Shown one piece after another: positions 50,434-58,210 of a stretch of DNA of 64,000 nucleotides. Every line of letters starts with the position of its first letter. The stretch's first letter is position 1. This DNA is from Paraburkholderia sediminicola (lineage in GTDB: Bacteria; Pseudomonadota; Gammaproteobacteria; Burkholderiales; Burkholderiaceae), in contig NZ_CADIKC010000006.1 in NCBI RefSeq assembly GCF_902859805.1, positions 425,456-489,455 of the forward strand, read 5' to 3'. Under the pieces are notes generated by a model that saw only the letters and a program-made list of their open reading frames with translations, had not been told where the DNA came from and did not search any database. The translations under genes and the position numbers were made by a program.

Positions 50434-51489
50434 TCACGAGTGGATCTCGAGTTCTTCGAATCGCATCCATTTGTAAACCGCGACCGACAATAACCAGCTC
50501 GCCAGAAATACGCCGATGATCGCGTAGCCGATCATGCCGAAGTTCTCATTCAGACTGCCCACCACCTGCCAGAACCCGCCATTCAGATGCAGCTTGTCCA
50601 CCAGTAATCCGAGACCTTCTATACCGCCGACAAGAAGCGCGACGAGCACCGAGATCGTCGTGATGGTGACGTTGTAGTAGAGCTTGCGGACCGGCTTCAC
50701 GAAAGCCCATCCATAAGCGCCCAGCATCAGGATGCTGTCGGTCGTATCGATCAGCGTCATGCCGGCCATGAACAGCACCGGAAACTCGAGGATCGACCAG
50801 ATCGACATGCCTTGCGCGGCGCCGGCCGCGGATATGCCGAGCAGCCCGACTTCCGTTGCGGTATCGAAACCCAGTCCGAACAGAAAGCCTAGCGGGTACA
50901 TGTGCCAACTCCGGCTGATCAGGCGGAACAACGGCCGGAAAATGCGCGCGAGCACGCCCCGATTCGCAAGCAGCATGTCGAGGTCTTCATCGACGTAAGG
51001 CTCGCCTCGGCGGACGCGCCGAAAAGCGCGCAGCACCGAGCGCAGTACGAGCAGATTCAGGAGCGCAATGGCAAACAGGAAGAACGTCGACACCAGCGTG
51101 CCGATCATGGCGCCGGTTTCCCTGAAGCCGCTCATGCGGCTTTGCAACGCCATGGCGGTCGCCGCAATACCGATGGTCGCAAGAACGACGATGGTGGCGT
51201 GGCCGAGCGAGAACATGAGTCCCACCGTCACCGGACGCTTGCCGGAATGCATCAGTTTGCGCGTGACGTTGTCGATGGCCGCGATATGATCCGCGTCCAC
51301 CGCATGCCTCAGACCAAACGAGTAAGCCAGCAGGCAGGAACCCATCAGCAGCGGATAGCCGCGGAACGCCACGAAGGCCGCCACCCATGCCGCGATATTG
51401 AAAGTAAGGAGTAACGCGTAAAGCCATGCGATCTGGCGGCGTTGATGGCCGTTTTCCTCGCCGAGGAGCGCCTTCACAAACTCCACCAT
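50434..51489 (-). CDS. High-affinity nickel permease (NiCoT family)
   Basis: ATG 51489 (MVEFVKALLG) lies behind CGGGAGAGAACC; the longer start is rejected. The 351-residue, eight-segment protein has the NiCoT signature RHAVDADHIAAIDN (HX4DH in helix II) and LGFDTATEVGLLG. It imports Ni2+ (or Co2+) and by position supplies nickel for the hydrogenase made by the next operon on the same strand. It is a HoxN/NixA-type single-component carrier. Confidence 0.92.
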   Translation of the reverse strand: MVEFVKALLGEENGHQRRQIAWLYALLLTFNIAAWVAAFVAFRGYPLLMGSCLLAYSFGLRHAVDADHIAAIDNVTRKLMHSGKRPVTVGLMFSLGHATIVVLATIGIAATAMALQSRMSGFRETGAMIGTLVSTFFLFAIALLNLLVLRSVLRAFRRVRRGEPYVDEDLDMLLANRGVLARIFRPLFRLISRSWHMYPLGFLFGLGFDTATEVGLLGISAAGAAQGMSIWSILEFPVLFMAGMTLIDTTDSILMLGAYGWAFVKPVRKLYYNVTITTISVLVALLVGGIEGLGLLVDKLHLNGGFWQVVGSLNENFGMIGYAIIGVFLASWLLSVAVYKWMRFEELEIHS

Positions 51490-51602
51490 GGGTTCTCTCC
51501 CGGGAGGCCAAGGCCGGCTGCGTTGCACAGCCAGGCGCTTAATGCCTGCATTCGATGATAGTACTTTTCAAGCGCATCCGATCCCGGGCGAAATCGGACA
51601 CA

Positions 51603-51630
51603 CTGCGTCACCGTTCTTGCGATGACGCAG
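51603..51630 (-). terminator. Hairpin after copC
   Basis: CTGCGTCA and TGACGCAG form a perfect 8-bp stem with a 12-nt loop, 18 nt beyond the copC stop in the minus direction and 113 bp before the nickel permease start. No T-tract follows. It probably ends the copper operon and insulates the nickel permease. Confidence 0.5.
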
Positions 51631-51648
51631 CGCGGCACGGTTTCAGCG

Positions 51649-52029
51649 CTACTTCACGTCGAATGCGTAGTCGCCATGCGTGCGATGCCCGTCGGATGCC
51701 ACCGCCACCCAGTGCACGGTGTAGTGGCCGGCCGCGAGCGGCGGCAGCGGTACGGCGATCGCCGCCGCCTGATGCGCGTCGACTGCGGATTTCTCCGTGT
51801 TGACCTGTTTGCCGCTCGCGTCGGTTACCGTCAATGAACTGAATGACGGCTCGAGCGGCCCGTCGAATATCACCCGCACCTGAGCGGGCGACGCCACGGC
51901 CGCACCCGCACCCGGCTCCTGCTTCTGCGGAAATACATGGGCGAAAGCGGCGCTCGCGAACGCGAGCCCGGCAATCAGCAAGGGCGCCCTCGCTGCGGCG
52001 CGCAGCCAGTCATGTCGATCGTTTTTCAT
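51649..52029 (-). CDS. copC: CopC-like periplasmic copper-binding protein
   Basis: A 126-residue precursor with a signal peptide cleaved at AFA-HVFPQ. The mature N-terminal His is the first Cu(II) ligand of CopC. The C-terminal HYTVHWVAVASDGHRTHGDYAF supplies further His ligands and the closing beta-strands. No CopD is fused or adjacent. It is the last gene of a three-gene copper-linked run. Confidence 0.88.
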   Translation of the reverse strand: MKNDRHDWLRAAARAPLLIAGLAFASAAFAHVFPQKQEPGAGAAVASPAQVRVIFDGPLEPSFSSLTVTDASGKQVNTEKSAVDAHQAAAIAVPLPPLAAGHYTVHWVAVASDGHRTHGDYAFDVK

Positions 52030-52060
52030 CGCTTGCTCCTGCGTTACGGTTGTTCATACC

Positions 52061-52957
52061 TTACTGGAAGAGAGGCTTGCCGATCGTGGTGGGCGCGACA
52101 TCGTCGAAGAAGATATGCGCCTGAACCAGAATGCCCACATGCGAGCCGCTTGCGTGGTTGATCGGGAGTTGAGCTTCAACGCCGAACTGGCCGTAACGGT
52201 TGATCCAGATGAAGCCCGGATTGACCGTGCCGGTTGTCTGCCCCTGGCTTCTCGAGAGCGGAATTTCCACTAGCGGAATCACGTTCGCCAGCGGCTGCGG
52301 CAAGCCGATGTCGTGCACGTGCTGCTGCAGATACGGCAGGCTGTATTGCACCGTGAAGCCGTAGTTGAACGCGTTCGGCTGCCCCGCTCCGGTTGTCAGC
52401 GCCGGGCCGGCTTCACCCGTGATTGCGATCGGCCGCAAATAGGCAAGTGATGCGGGAAGATCGCCCATGCCCTTGCCGGCATAAATCGTTGGCGAGATCG
52501 TCGAAAAGTTGGACGCGATCGCACGGCTTCCCGTGCCGCCGAGTTCAGCGTTCACACCGACCGAGGTCATGAACTCGTGTTCATCGTTAACGTAGAGCAG
52601 GTACTTCAGACCGACGCCGAAGTTGTCGAAGCCACGCGCCCTGGGATTGTTTTGCATCGCGTACGTGCCGTCTACCGAGACCGCCAGTCGCGATGTGATC
52701 AGCTTGTCGTACTCGAAGTCGAAGGTATTGATGCTTTGATCGCCGGAGTCGCCCGGCACGCGCTGGTGGCCGTACTCGAGGTTGGCTTCGTCGCCGACAC
52801 CCGGATCGTCGACCGCCATCGTCGACGGAAAGATGCGATTACCCGCAATTGCGTGAGCGCTGGCGAGTGAAGGAGCGAAGAGAAATACGCTGGCGGTAGC
52901 CGCAACGAGCGACGCCGCGCGCAGCGGTATCGCACTGCGCGTTGCCTGGATTTGCAT
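52061..52957 (-). CDS. Exported outer-membrane beta-barrel-like protein
   Basis: A 298-residue precursor; the signal peptide ends at about ASLASAHAIA. The mature part is rich in alternating strands (ANLEYGHQRV, NTFDFEYDKL, FNYGFTVQYSLPYLQ, VEAQLPIN) and Gly/Asn turns, the look of an outer-membrane barrel. The first mature residues again contain a His, as in CopC. No named family is certain. Being 31 bp upstream of copC on the same strand, it may take part in copper passage across the outer membrane. Confidence 0.65.
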   Translation of the reverse strand: MQIQATRSAIPLRAASLVAATASVFLFAPSLASAHAIAGNRIFPSTMAVDDPGVGDEANLEYGHQRVPGDSGDQSINTFDFEYDKLITSRLAVSVDGTYAMQNNPRARGFDNFGVGLKYLLYVNDEHEFMTSVGVNAELGGTGSRAIASNFSTISPTIYAGKGMGDLPASLAYLRPIAITGEAGPALTTGAGQPNAFNYGFTVQYSLPYLQQHVHDIGLPQPLANVIPLVEIPLSRSQGQTTGTVNPGFIWINRYGQFGVEAQLPINHASGSHVGILVQAHIFFDDVAPTTIGKPLFQ

Positions 52958-53063
52958 GGTTCATCCTGTTCATGGGTCGTGACAATGCCGGCGCGCGCCA
53001 TCGGCTGATGGACGTGCGGCGGCGTCGCGATGCGGTCATGGCATCGCAACGGTATGACTCGAA

Positions 53064-53519
53064 TCAGGATGCGAACGGAGGGGCGCGAGGCTGCGCGAAG
53101 GTGAGCGGCTCGACGCGGCGAACGCGCTCGAAGCGGGTCGCAACGGTGTGCTGGACAGCACGAACGGTGACGAAGAACAGCGCCTCGACGCTGGGCACCG
53201 CCGGCATGTGGGCGAGCAGACTGCAATAGCCGCAGGCGTCGCCGTCGGATGTGGCCGAGTGTTGAGCGTGTTTGCTGCCGGGGTCATCCGATGCCGGATC
53301 GTGCATGGAAGGCATCGCGTGCATCGACGGCATCGACGATATGGCTTCCATGTCCGACATGGAAGCCATCGACGGCATCGAGCAATGCTCGCCTTCCATT
53401 CCGGCTTCACCGGCATTGCGTGCGGCGAGCGAATGCGAGATGGTAGGCGCGAGCGTGGCCATCAGGATCGCAAACAATCCCAGCCAACTGCCGATCTTCC
53501 GATGGAAACGACTCAACAT
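53064..53519 (-). CDS. Met/His-rich DUF2946-like protein
   Basis: The 151-residue protein starts with a signal or anchor helix (WLGLFAILMATLAPTISH, His at its end). A segment rich in Met, Ser and His follows (MEGEHCSMPSMASMSDME to about residue 75), then DACGYCSLLAHMPAVPS with a CxxC. DUF2946 proteins share this layout and are frequent in copper gene sets; Met-rich and CxxC segments suggest Cu(I) binding. It heads the minus-strand trio ending in copC. Confidence 0.75.
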   Translation of the reverse strand: MLSRFHRKIGSWLGLFAILMATLAPTISHSLAARNAGEAGMEGEHCSMPSMASMSDMEAISSMPSMHAMPSMHDPASDDPGSKHAQHSATSDGDACGYCSLLAHMPAVPSVEALFFVTVRAVQHTVATRFERVRRVEPLTFAQPRAPPFAS

Positions 53520-53669
53520 GCGCCCGGCGACACGATAAGAAGCTGTCGCAGATTATGCCATGGCCAATCGCGTGTCCTGGCCGGCAACGCGTCGGTTATG
53601 CCGAACATTTGGCCGATAGGCTGCAGACAGTGGACAATGCCTCATCCCGGCTACCGGTACGGAGTGCCC

Positions 53670-55013
53670 ATGAAAGCGTATCGCCCGCGTCCCCCGCATT
53701 TTCCCGGCGATCAGTCGCATGCGGAGTGGCGCGATCACACCGTGCCTTACATCATCGTGGCCGCGCTGATCGTGCTGATCATCACGCTGATCGTCTGGGT
53801 GGTCGATCCGGCGCCGCCGAAGACCATCACCATCAGCGCGGGTCCGCACGATAGTTCGTTCCTCGTCACCGCGAATCAGTACAAGAAGATCCTCGCGCGC
53901 AACGGCATCACACTGAAGGTGCTGGAGTCCGATGGCTCGGTGCAGAATCTGAGCCGTCTGCTAGACCCGAAGCAGCATGTCGATCTCGCGCTCGTGCAAG
54001 GCGGTGTGGCCGATGGGCGCGATACATCATCGCTGATGTCGCTCGGCAGCGTTTTCTATATTCCGGTGGTGGTGTTCTATCGCGGCACGGGTATCAGCGA
54101 GCTTTCAGAACTGGAAGGCAAACGGATTGCAATCGGCCGCGAAGGCAGCGGCACGCGCCTCCTCTCGCTCAAACTGCTGGAAGCAAACGGCATCCAGCCG
54201 GGCGGCAGTACCGTGCTGGTGCCGAGCGACGGCATGCAGGCCGCCACGCAACTCGTAGCGGGCGATGTCGACGCGGCGATTCTCAACGGCGACTCGGCAA
54301 CGCGCGGGCTGATGCTGCGGCTCCTGAAAGTGCCCGGCATCTCGGTGATGGATTTCGACGAAGCGAGCGCCTATACGCGCCTCTTTCCCTACCTCGACGA
54401 GATCGACCTGCCGCCCGGCGTGCTGGATCTCCGGCGCAGAATTCCGCCTGACACCATCCACCTGATCAGCCCGACGGTCGAGCTCGTGGCCCGGACCGGT
54501 CTGCATCCGGCGATTTCCGACTTATTGATCGAGGCCGCGCAGGAGGTGCACGGCATGCCGGGGCTGTTGCAGCATGCGGGGGAGTTTCCGAGTCCGGTTG
54601 CTCATGAATATCAGGTCAGTGAAGACGCGCAGCGCTACTACAAGACCGGCAAGAGTTTTCTATACCGCACGCTGCCGTTCTGGCTCGCGAGCATCGGCGA
54701 TCGCACGCTCGTTCTGCTGCTGCCGATGGCGGTGCTGCTGTTTCCGGCGATGCGCCTGATCCCGGCGCTGTACCGGTGGCGCGTACGCTCGCGCATCTAT
54801 CGCTATTACGGCGCATTGATTGCGATCGAACGCGGCGCACTGGCCGATTCGACCGAGGAGGAACGCAAGCAGCTTTTCGCGGAGCTCGATCATATCGAGG
54901 CCTCGCTGAGCCGCTTGCGTATGCCGCTCGCATACGCCGACGCGTTCTATGTGCTGCGCGAGCACGTCGGCTTCGTGAGGATCCGGCTGGCGGCGCAAGG
55001 CAGCCGCCTTTAA
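53670..55013 (+). CDS. Membrane-anchored TAXI-family solute-binding protein
   Basis: ATG 53670 (MKAYRPRPPHF) follows ACGGAG; the long upstream extension is antisense to the DUF2946-like gene and is rejected. The 447-residue protein has an N-terminal membrane helix (IIVAALIVLIITLIVWVV), a TAXI/NMT1-like binding domain (ITISAGPHDSSFLVTANQY, ALVQGGVADG, GREGSGTRLLSLKLL) and a second membrane helix near residues 350-370 before a cytoplasmic tail. TAXI proteins normally feed a TRAP permease; none is adjacent. The two anchors suggest signalling or a permanently attached receptor. Confidence 0.8.
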   Translation: MKAYRPRPPHFPGDQSHAEWRDHTVPYIIVAALIVLIITLIVWVVDPAPPKTITISAGPHDSSFLVTANQYKKILARNGITLKVLESDGSVQNLSRLLDPKQHVDLALVQGGVADGRDTSSLMSLGSVFYIPVVVFYRGTGISELSELEGKRIAIGREGSGTRLLSLKLLEANGIQPGGSTVLVPSDGMQAATQLVAGDVDAAILNGDSATRGLMLRLLKVPGISVMDFDEASAYTRLFPYLDEIDLPPGVLDLRRRIPPDTIHLISPTVELVARTGLHPAISDLLIEAAQEVHGMPGLLQHAGEFPSPVAHEYQVSEDAQRYYKTGKSFLYRTLPFWLASIGDRTLVLLLPMAVLLFPAMRLIPALYRWRVRSRIYRYYGALIAIERGALADSTEEERKQLFAELDHIEASLSRLRMPLAYADAFYVLREHVGFVRIRLAAQGSRL

Positions 55014-55029
55014 CAGGGCGGCGGGACTT

Positions 55030-55734
55030 TTACGCTTCGGCGGTGGCCGACGGTGCCGCCGGCGGCGTGGTCGATTCAACGGCGGGCGTGTCCGTCGAGG
55101 CGACTTGCGGCTGGCTCTGAGTCTCGGCTTGCGGAGTGGCCGCTGCTTGCGCTGCTGCATCTACCGGGGCAGAAGCATTAGCGGACGCGTCAGCCGGCGA
55201 AGCCGCTGCTTTCGCCGCGCCCCTGTTCGCACGATGCGCCTGCAGGCGCTGCGCACCGGCCGCTTCCTGCGCCGTGACCTTGCCTGCTTCACCGCCTGTC
55301 AGATCGACGCGCGCGGCGCCTTCAACGAGGCATTTCCAGTAGCGGCTGCCACGGCACCAGGTTTTGATCGCGTCGCGCAACTCGGCTTCGCTCAGCGACA
55401 GCTCCTTCGCGTGAACCACGAGGTCCTCGAAGATGCCGACCTTCAGCGGCAGCTTGGGCGCCGGATTCTTCGGGAAAACATTCGGGAAGCGCTTCTGCAG
55501 TCTCCCGATCGATTTCACCACCGGGTCCACCGGCTTCGCGTCGGCCGCCGGCCTGGCGTCAGCCGCCGGTTTGGCGTCGGTCGCTGGCTTGTGACCAGGC
55601 GCGGCACGGCGCGGCGGCGACGGCTTGCGCGCGGGCTTCGCACCGGGCTTGGCGACCGGCTTGGCCGCAGGCGCAGCTTCGGCGCGTGCCGCGGCCAGTT
55701 GCTTCTTCAATTCAGCGAGTTGTTCGAAACCCAT
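55030..55734 (-). CDS. ProQ/FinO-type RNA chaperone
   Basis: Start 55734 (MGFEQLAELKKQLAAARAE) gives 234 residues. The centre (about residues 70-150) is the FinO domain: VKSIGRLQKRFPNVFP, then LSEAELRDAIKTWCRGSRYW with the conserved Arg and Tyr patch. It is flanked by a Lys/Pro/Ala-rich N-terminal linker with repeated KPAADAK-type units and a low-complexity Ala-rich C-terminal tail. Such proteins bind structured sRNAs and 3' ends of mRNAs. That is worth noting beside the hairpin-bearing 3' repeats of this window. Confidence 0.88.
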   Translation of the reverse strand: MGFEQLAELKKQLAAARAEAAPAAKPVAKPGAKPARKPSPPRRAAPGHKPATDAKPAADARPAADAKPVDPVVKSIGRLQKRFPNVFPKNPAPKLPLKVGIFEDLVVHAKELSLSEAELRDAIKTWCRGSRYWKCLVEGAARVDLTGGEAGKVTAQEAAGAQRLQAHRANRGAAKAAASPADASANASAPVDAAAQAAATPQAETQSQPQVASTDTPAVESTTPPAAPSATAEA

Positions 55735-55984
55735 AGCGCACAATCAATCGAGAAAGACAGGATTGTAGCAGCGTGTTGAAACATACTCGTGAGAGGCGGT
55801 AAGACGCTGTGCGCCAGCGGCGGCGAAGGTTCTGCTGTGGCACGATTAAACTCGATACTTTCCGCCCCGCTTGCTGCTTTCACATTTCATTGACCTCGAA
55901 TAAAGCCCGTATTTCATTGCGCTTTTCGAAGGATGGGGTTGAAGATCTTGTTTTTTGCCGCTTAGGTAAAAACAGAGGAGAAAA

Positions 55985-57349
55985 TTAGCTTTTGACCGCC
56001 ACAGGCGCCGTCACCTCAACCGCCGTCAGACCAGAAACCGACACGCACAAGCCGGGCCGGCCGGCGTTGTTGCGCAGGGAAAGCTGCAGTTGGTGCCGTG
56101 CGGCGATCCGCGCCACGATCGCCAACCCAAGTCCGCTGCCCTCGCCCTTCGCCTCTTCCCCTCGATAAAAGCGGTCGAACACCCGCTCGATCTCAGCCTC
56201 CGGGATTCCGGACCCGCTGTCTACGACGTCAAACCCCACGCGCTCGCCCGACCGTTTCAGAATCACGTCGACACGCCCACCGCGCGGCGTATGCCGGATC
56301 GCATTGTTGATCAGGTTTCCTAGCAGAACACTCATTCCGTGCGGCTCGGCCAGCACGGTATAGACGTCGTAGTTTGCGCGAGCGTCTTCGCACTCGAGGC
56401 CGAGATCGATCTCCTTCGTCTCCGCGAGCAGCGAAAAATCGCCGACAACCTGCTCGCCGATCCGTCGCAAACTCACCGGCACCATCGACGTCACCGGATG
56501 CGCATCCTCACGCGCCAGCGTCAACAACTGCTGCACCAGGTGAATGATCCGGTTGACCCTCCCCTCGACGCGCTCCAGCGTTTGGCCCTCGCCCTTTAAC
56601 GAGCCGTCACGGGAAGCCGCCTGCAATTGCAGCTTCAGCGCCGCAAGCGGCGAGCGCAACTCATGCGCGGCATCGGCGATAAACGTGCGCTGTGCCTGAG
56701 AAGCCACGTTCAGACGTTGCAGGAGATCGTTGAGCGCCTGTACCAGCGGCTTGATTTCGACCGGCACGCTGCCGTCCAGATGCAATGGCTCCAGCGAATC
56801 GAGCGAACGGGTGGTCAGCGCGCGCGTCAGGCCGCCGATCGGCGCCAGTCCCCTTGCCACCACCAGCAGCACCAGCACGATCGTCACCGGCACCAGCACG
56901 CCGAGCGGCCACAGCGTATGCAGCGCCAGTTGCAGCGCAAGGTCTTCGCGCACGGAGATCGGTTGCGCGACCTGGATATAACGGTCGCGCTGTTCCAGAC
57001 CGAATGCGCGCCAGTGACTTTCGCCGCGCTCGACCGTGCTGAAACCCGCAGGCAAACGCGAGAACACCGGCTCCTGCATCGAGTGATAGATCAGCTTGCC
57101 GGAGCGGTCCCAGATTTCGATCACGACCCGGTCGTCGGCCAGATCGCCCAGGTCGGGATTGCGGTGCTCGCCGTCGCCCGCACCGGCCAGATTCGACGGC
57201 AAGGACAGCGCCACGGTACGCAGTTCGTAGTCGAACAGTTCGCCCGCTTCTTCGCGCGCGGTGTGGAAAATGCCGAAGCCGGCCACGCCCGAGGCCGCGG
57301 CCAGCCCGAAAATTAGCCAGCCGAGCAACCAGCGGCGAATCGACGTCAT
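55985..57349 (-). CDS. Sensor histidine kinase of the RND efflux operon (QseC/PmrB type)
   Basis: The start codon shares one base with the regulator stop (TGATG), giving 454 residues. Two membrane helices (about 6-28 and 145-165) enclose a periplasmic sensor part. A HAMP segment, the H-box FIADAAHELRSPLAALKLQLQ (His229), an N-box with NLINNAIRHTPRGG, and GEGSGLGLAIVARIAARH follow. This is the TctE/QseC/PmrB layout. The periplasmic loop lacks an obvious metal motif. Its signal is probably a substrate of the pump encoded divergently. Confidence 0.9.
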   Translation of the reverse strand: MTSIRRWLLGWLIFGLAAASGVAGFGIFHTAREEAGELFDYELRTVALSLPSNLAGAGDGEHRNPDLGDLADDRVVIEIWDRSGKLIYHSMQEPVFSRLPAGFSTVERGESHWRAFGLEQRDRYIQVAQPISVREDLALQLALHTLWPLGVLVPVTIVLVLLVVARGLAPIGGLTRALTTRSLDSLEPLHLDGSVPVEIKPLVQALNDLLQRLNVASQAQRTFIADAAHELRSPLAALKLQLQAASRDGSLKGEGQTLERVEGRVNRIIHLVQQLLTLAREDAHPVTSMVPVSLRRIGEQVVGDFSLLAETKEIDLGLECEDARANYDVYTVLAEPHGMSVLLGNLINNAIRHTPRGGRVDVILKRSGERVGFDVVDSGSGIPEAEIERVFDRFYRGEEAKGEGSGLGLAIVARIAARHQLQLSLRNNAGRPGLCVSVSGLTAVEVTAPVAVKS

Positions 57350-58008
57350 CAGCACCTCTTCAGACGGTAGCCCACGCCGCGCACGGTCACCACCTGCTCC
57401 GCGCCGATCTTGCGCCGCAAGCTGTGCACATGCACTTCGATGGTGTTGCTGCCCACTTCCTCGCCCCAGCCATACAGCTTCTCTTCCAGCTCAGGCTTGG
57501 TGAACACGCGCGTGGGCTCTTCGATCAATGCCTGCAGCAAGGCGAATTCGCGCGGCACCAGCGGCAACAGTTCGCCGCCTTTGGTGACTTCGTGCGCCGC
57601 AGGATCGAGTGTGAGCTCGCCGTGCGCATAGACGGGCTGTTTTTGCCCGGTGCGCCGCCGCAAGAGCGCGCGCACCCGCGCGGCCAGTTCGTCGAGGTCG
57701 AATGGTTTGATCAGGTAGTCGTCGGCGCCCGCATCGAGGCCGCGAATCCGGTCGTCGACCGCATCGCGCGCGGTCAGGATGATCACTGGCGCGGCACCGC
57801 CGTTCTTGCGGTAGGCATTGAGCACCTCGATGCCGTCCTTCTTCGGCAAGCCAAGATCGAGCAGCACGAGGTCGTACACGCCGTTACCCAGCGACAGCTC
57901 CGCCGCACGGCCGTCTTCGGCCCAGTCGATTGCGTAACCCGAGCGGCGCATCGCGCCCAGCACGGTCTCCGCAATCATCTCGTCGTCTTCGACCAGTAGC
58001 AGACGCAT
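57349..58008 (-). CDS. OmpR-type response regulator of the RND efflux operon (QseB/PmrA type)
   Basis: A 219-residue regulator. The receiver has the acidic pair in VEDDEM, phospho-Asp51 in LLDLGLPKKDG and LIKPFDLDEL. The C-terminal winged helix ends GSNTIEVHVHSLRRKIG and VRGVGYRL. It is divergent from the RND operon, and the spacer contains an array of CTTAnn half-sites spaced 11 bp, the type of element bound by PmrA/QseB proteins. Autoregulation and pump activation are likely. Confidence 0.92.
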   Translation of the reverse strand: MRLLLVEDDEMIAETVLGAMRRSGYAIDWAEDGRAAELSLGNGVYDLVLLDLGLPKKDGIEVLNAYRKNGGAAPVIILTARDAVDDRIRGLDAGADDYLIKPFDLDELAARVRALLRRRTGQKQPVYAHGELTLDPAAHEVTKGGELLPLVPREFALLQALIEEPTRVFTKPELEEKLYGWGEEVGSNTIEVHVHSLRRKIGAEQVVTVRGVGYRLKRC

Positions 58009-58052
58009 GGCCTCTCCTCTCTCCAGTTTGCCCGCATTGTCCGGCCTGTTAG

Positions 58053-58134
58053 CTTAACGCTTCCTTATGCCTCGCTTATGTGAAGCTTAGGGGACGCTGA
58101 AGCGAGGCTTAATGTCCGTTAAGCGTTCCTTAAG
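58053..58134. promoter_or_regulatory. 11-bp-phased array of eight CTTAnn half-sites
   Basis: Half-sites start at 58053 (CTTAAC), 58064 (CTTATG), 58075 (CTTATG), 58086 (CTTAGG), 58097 (CTGAAG) and 58108 (CTTAAT), exactly 11 bp apart. After a 10-bp step, 58118 (GTTAAG) and 58129 (CTTAAG) follow. A pair separated by N5 is the known PmrA/QseB box. Here at least three to four dimer sites lie side by side between the regulator start (58008) and the efflux gene start (58211). Confidence 0.8.
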
Positions 58135-58210
58135 CACCCCGTCAGCAGAATCGGCCCTGTTCTGCGACATCCGCTCGCGGTTGTCCCACTTTTCGTTCAG
58201 GAGCCGAATT

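Noticed and set aside
51490..51648. A cobalamin or nickel riboswitch before the nickel permease gene
   Set aside because: The spacer is only 159 bp and contains the hairpin of the upstream operon. No B12-box or NiCo-type conserved segment was recognised.
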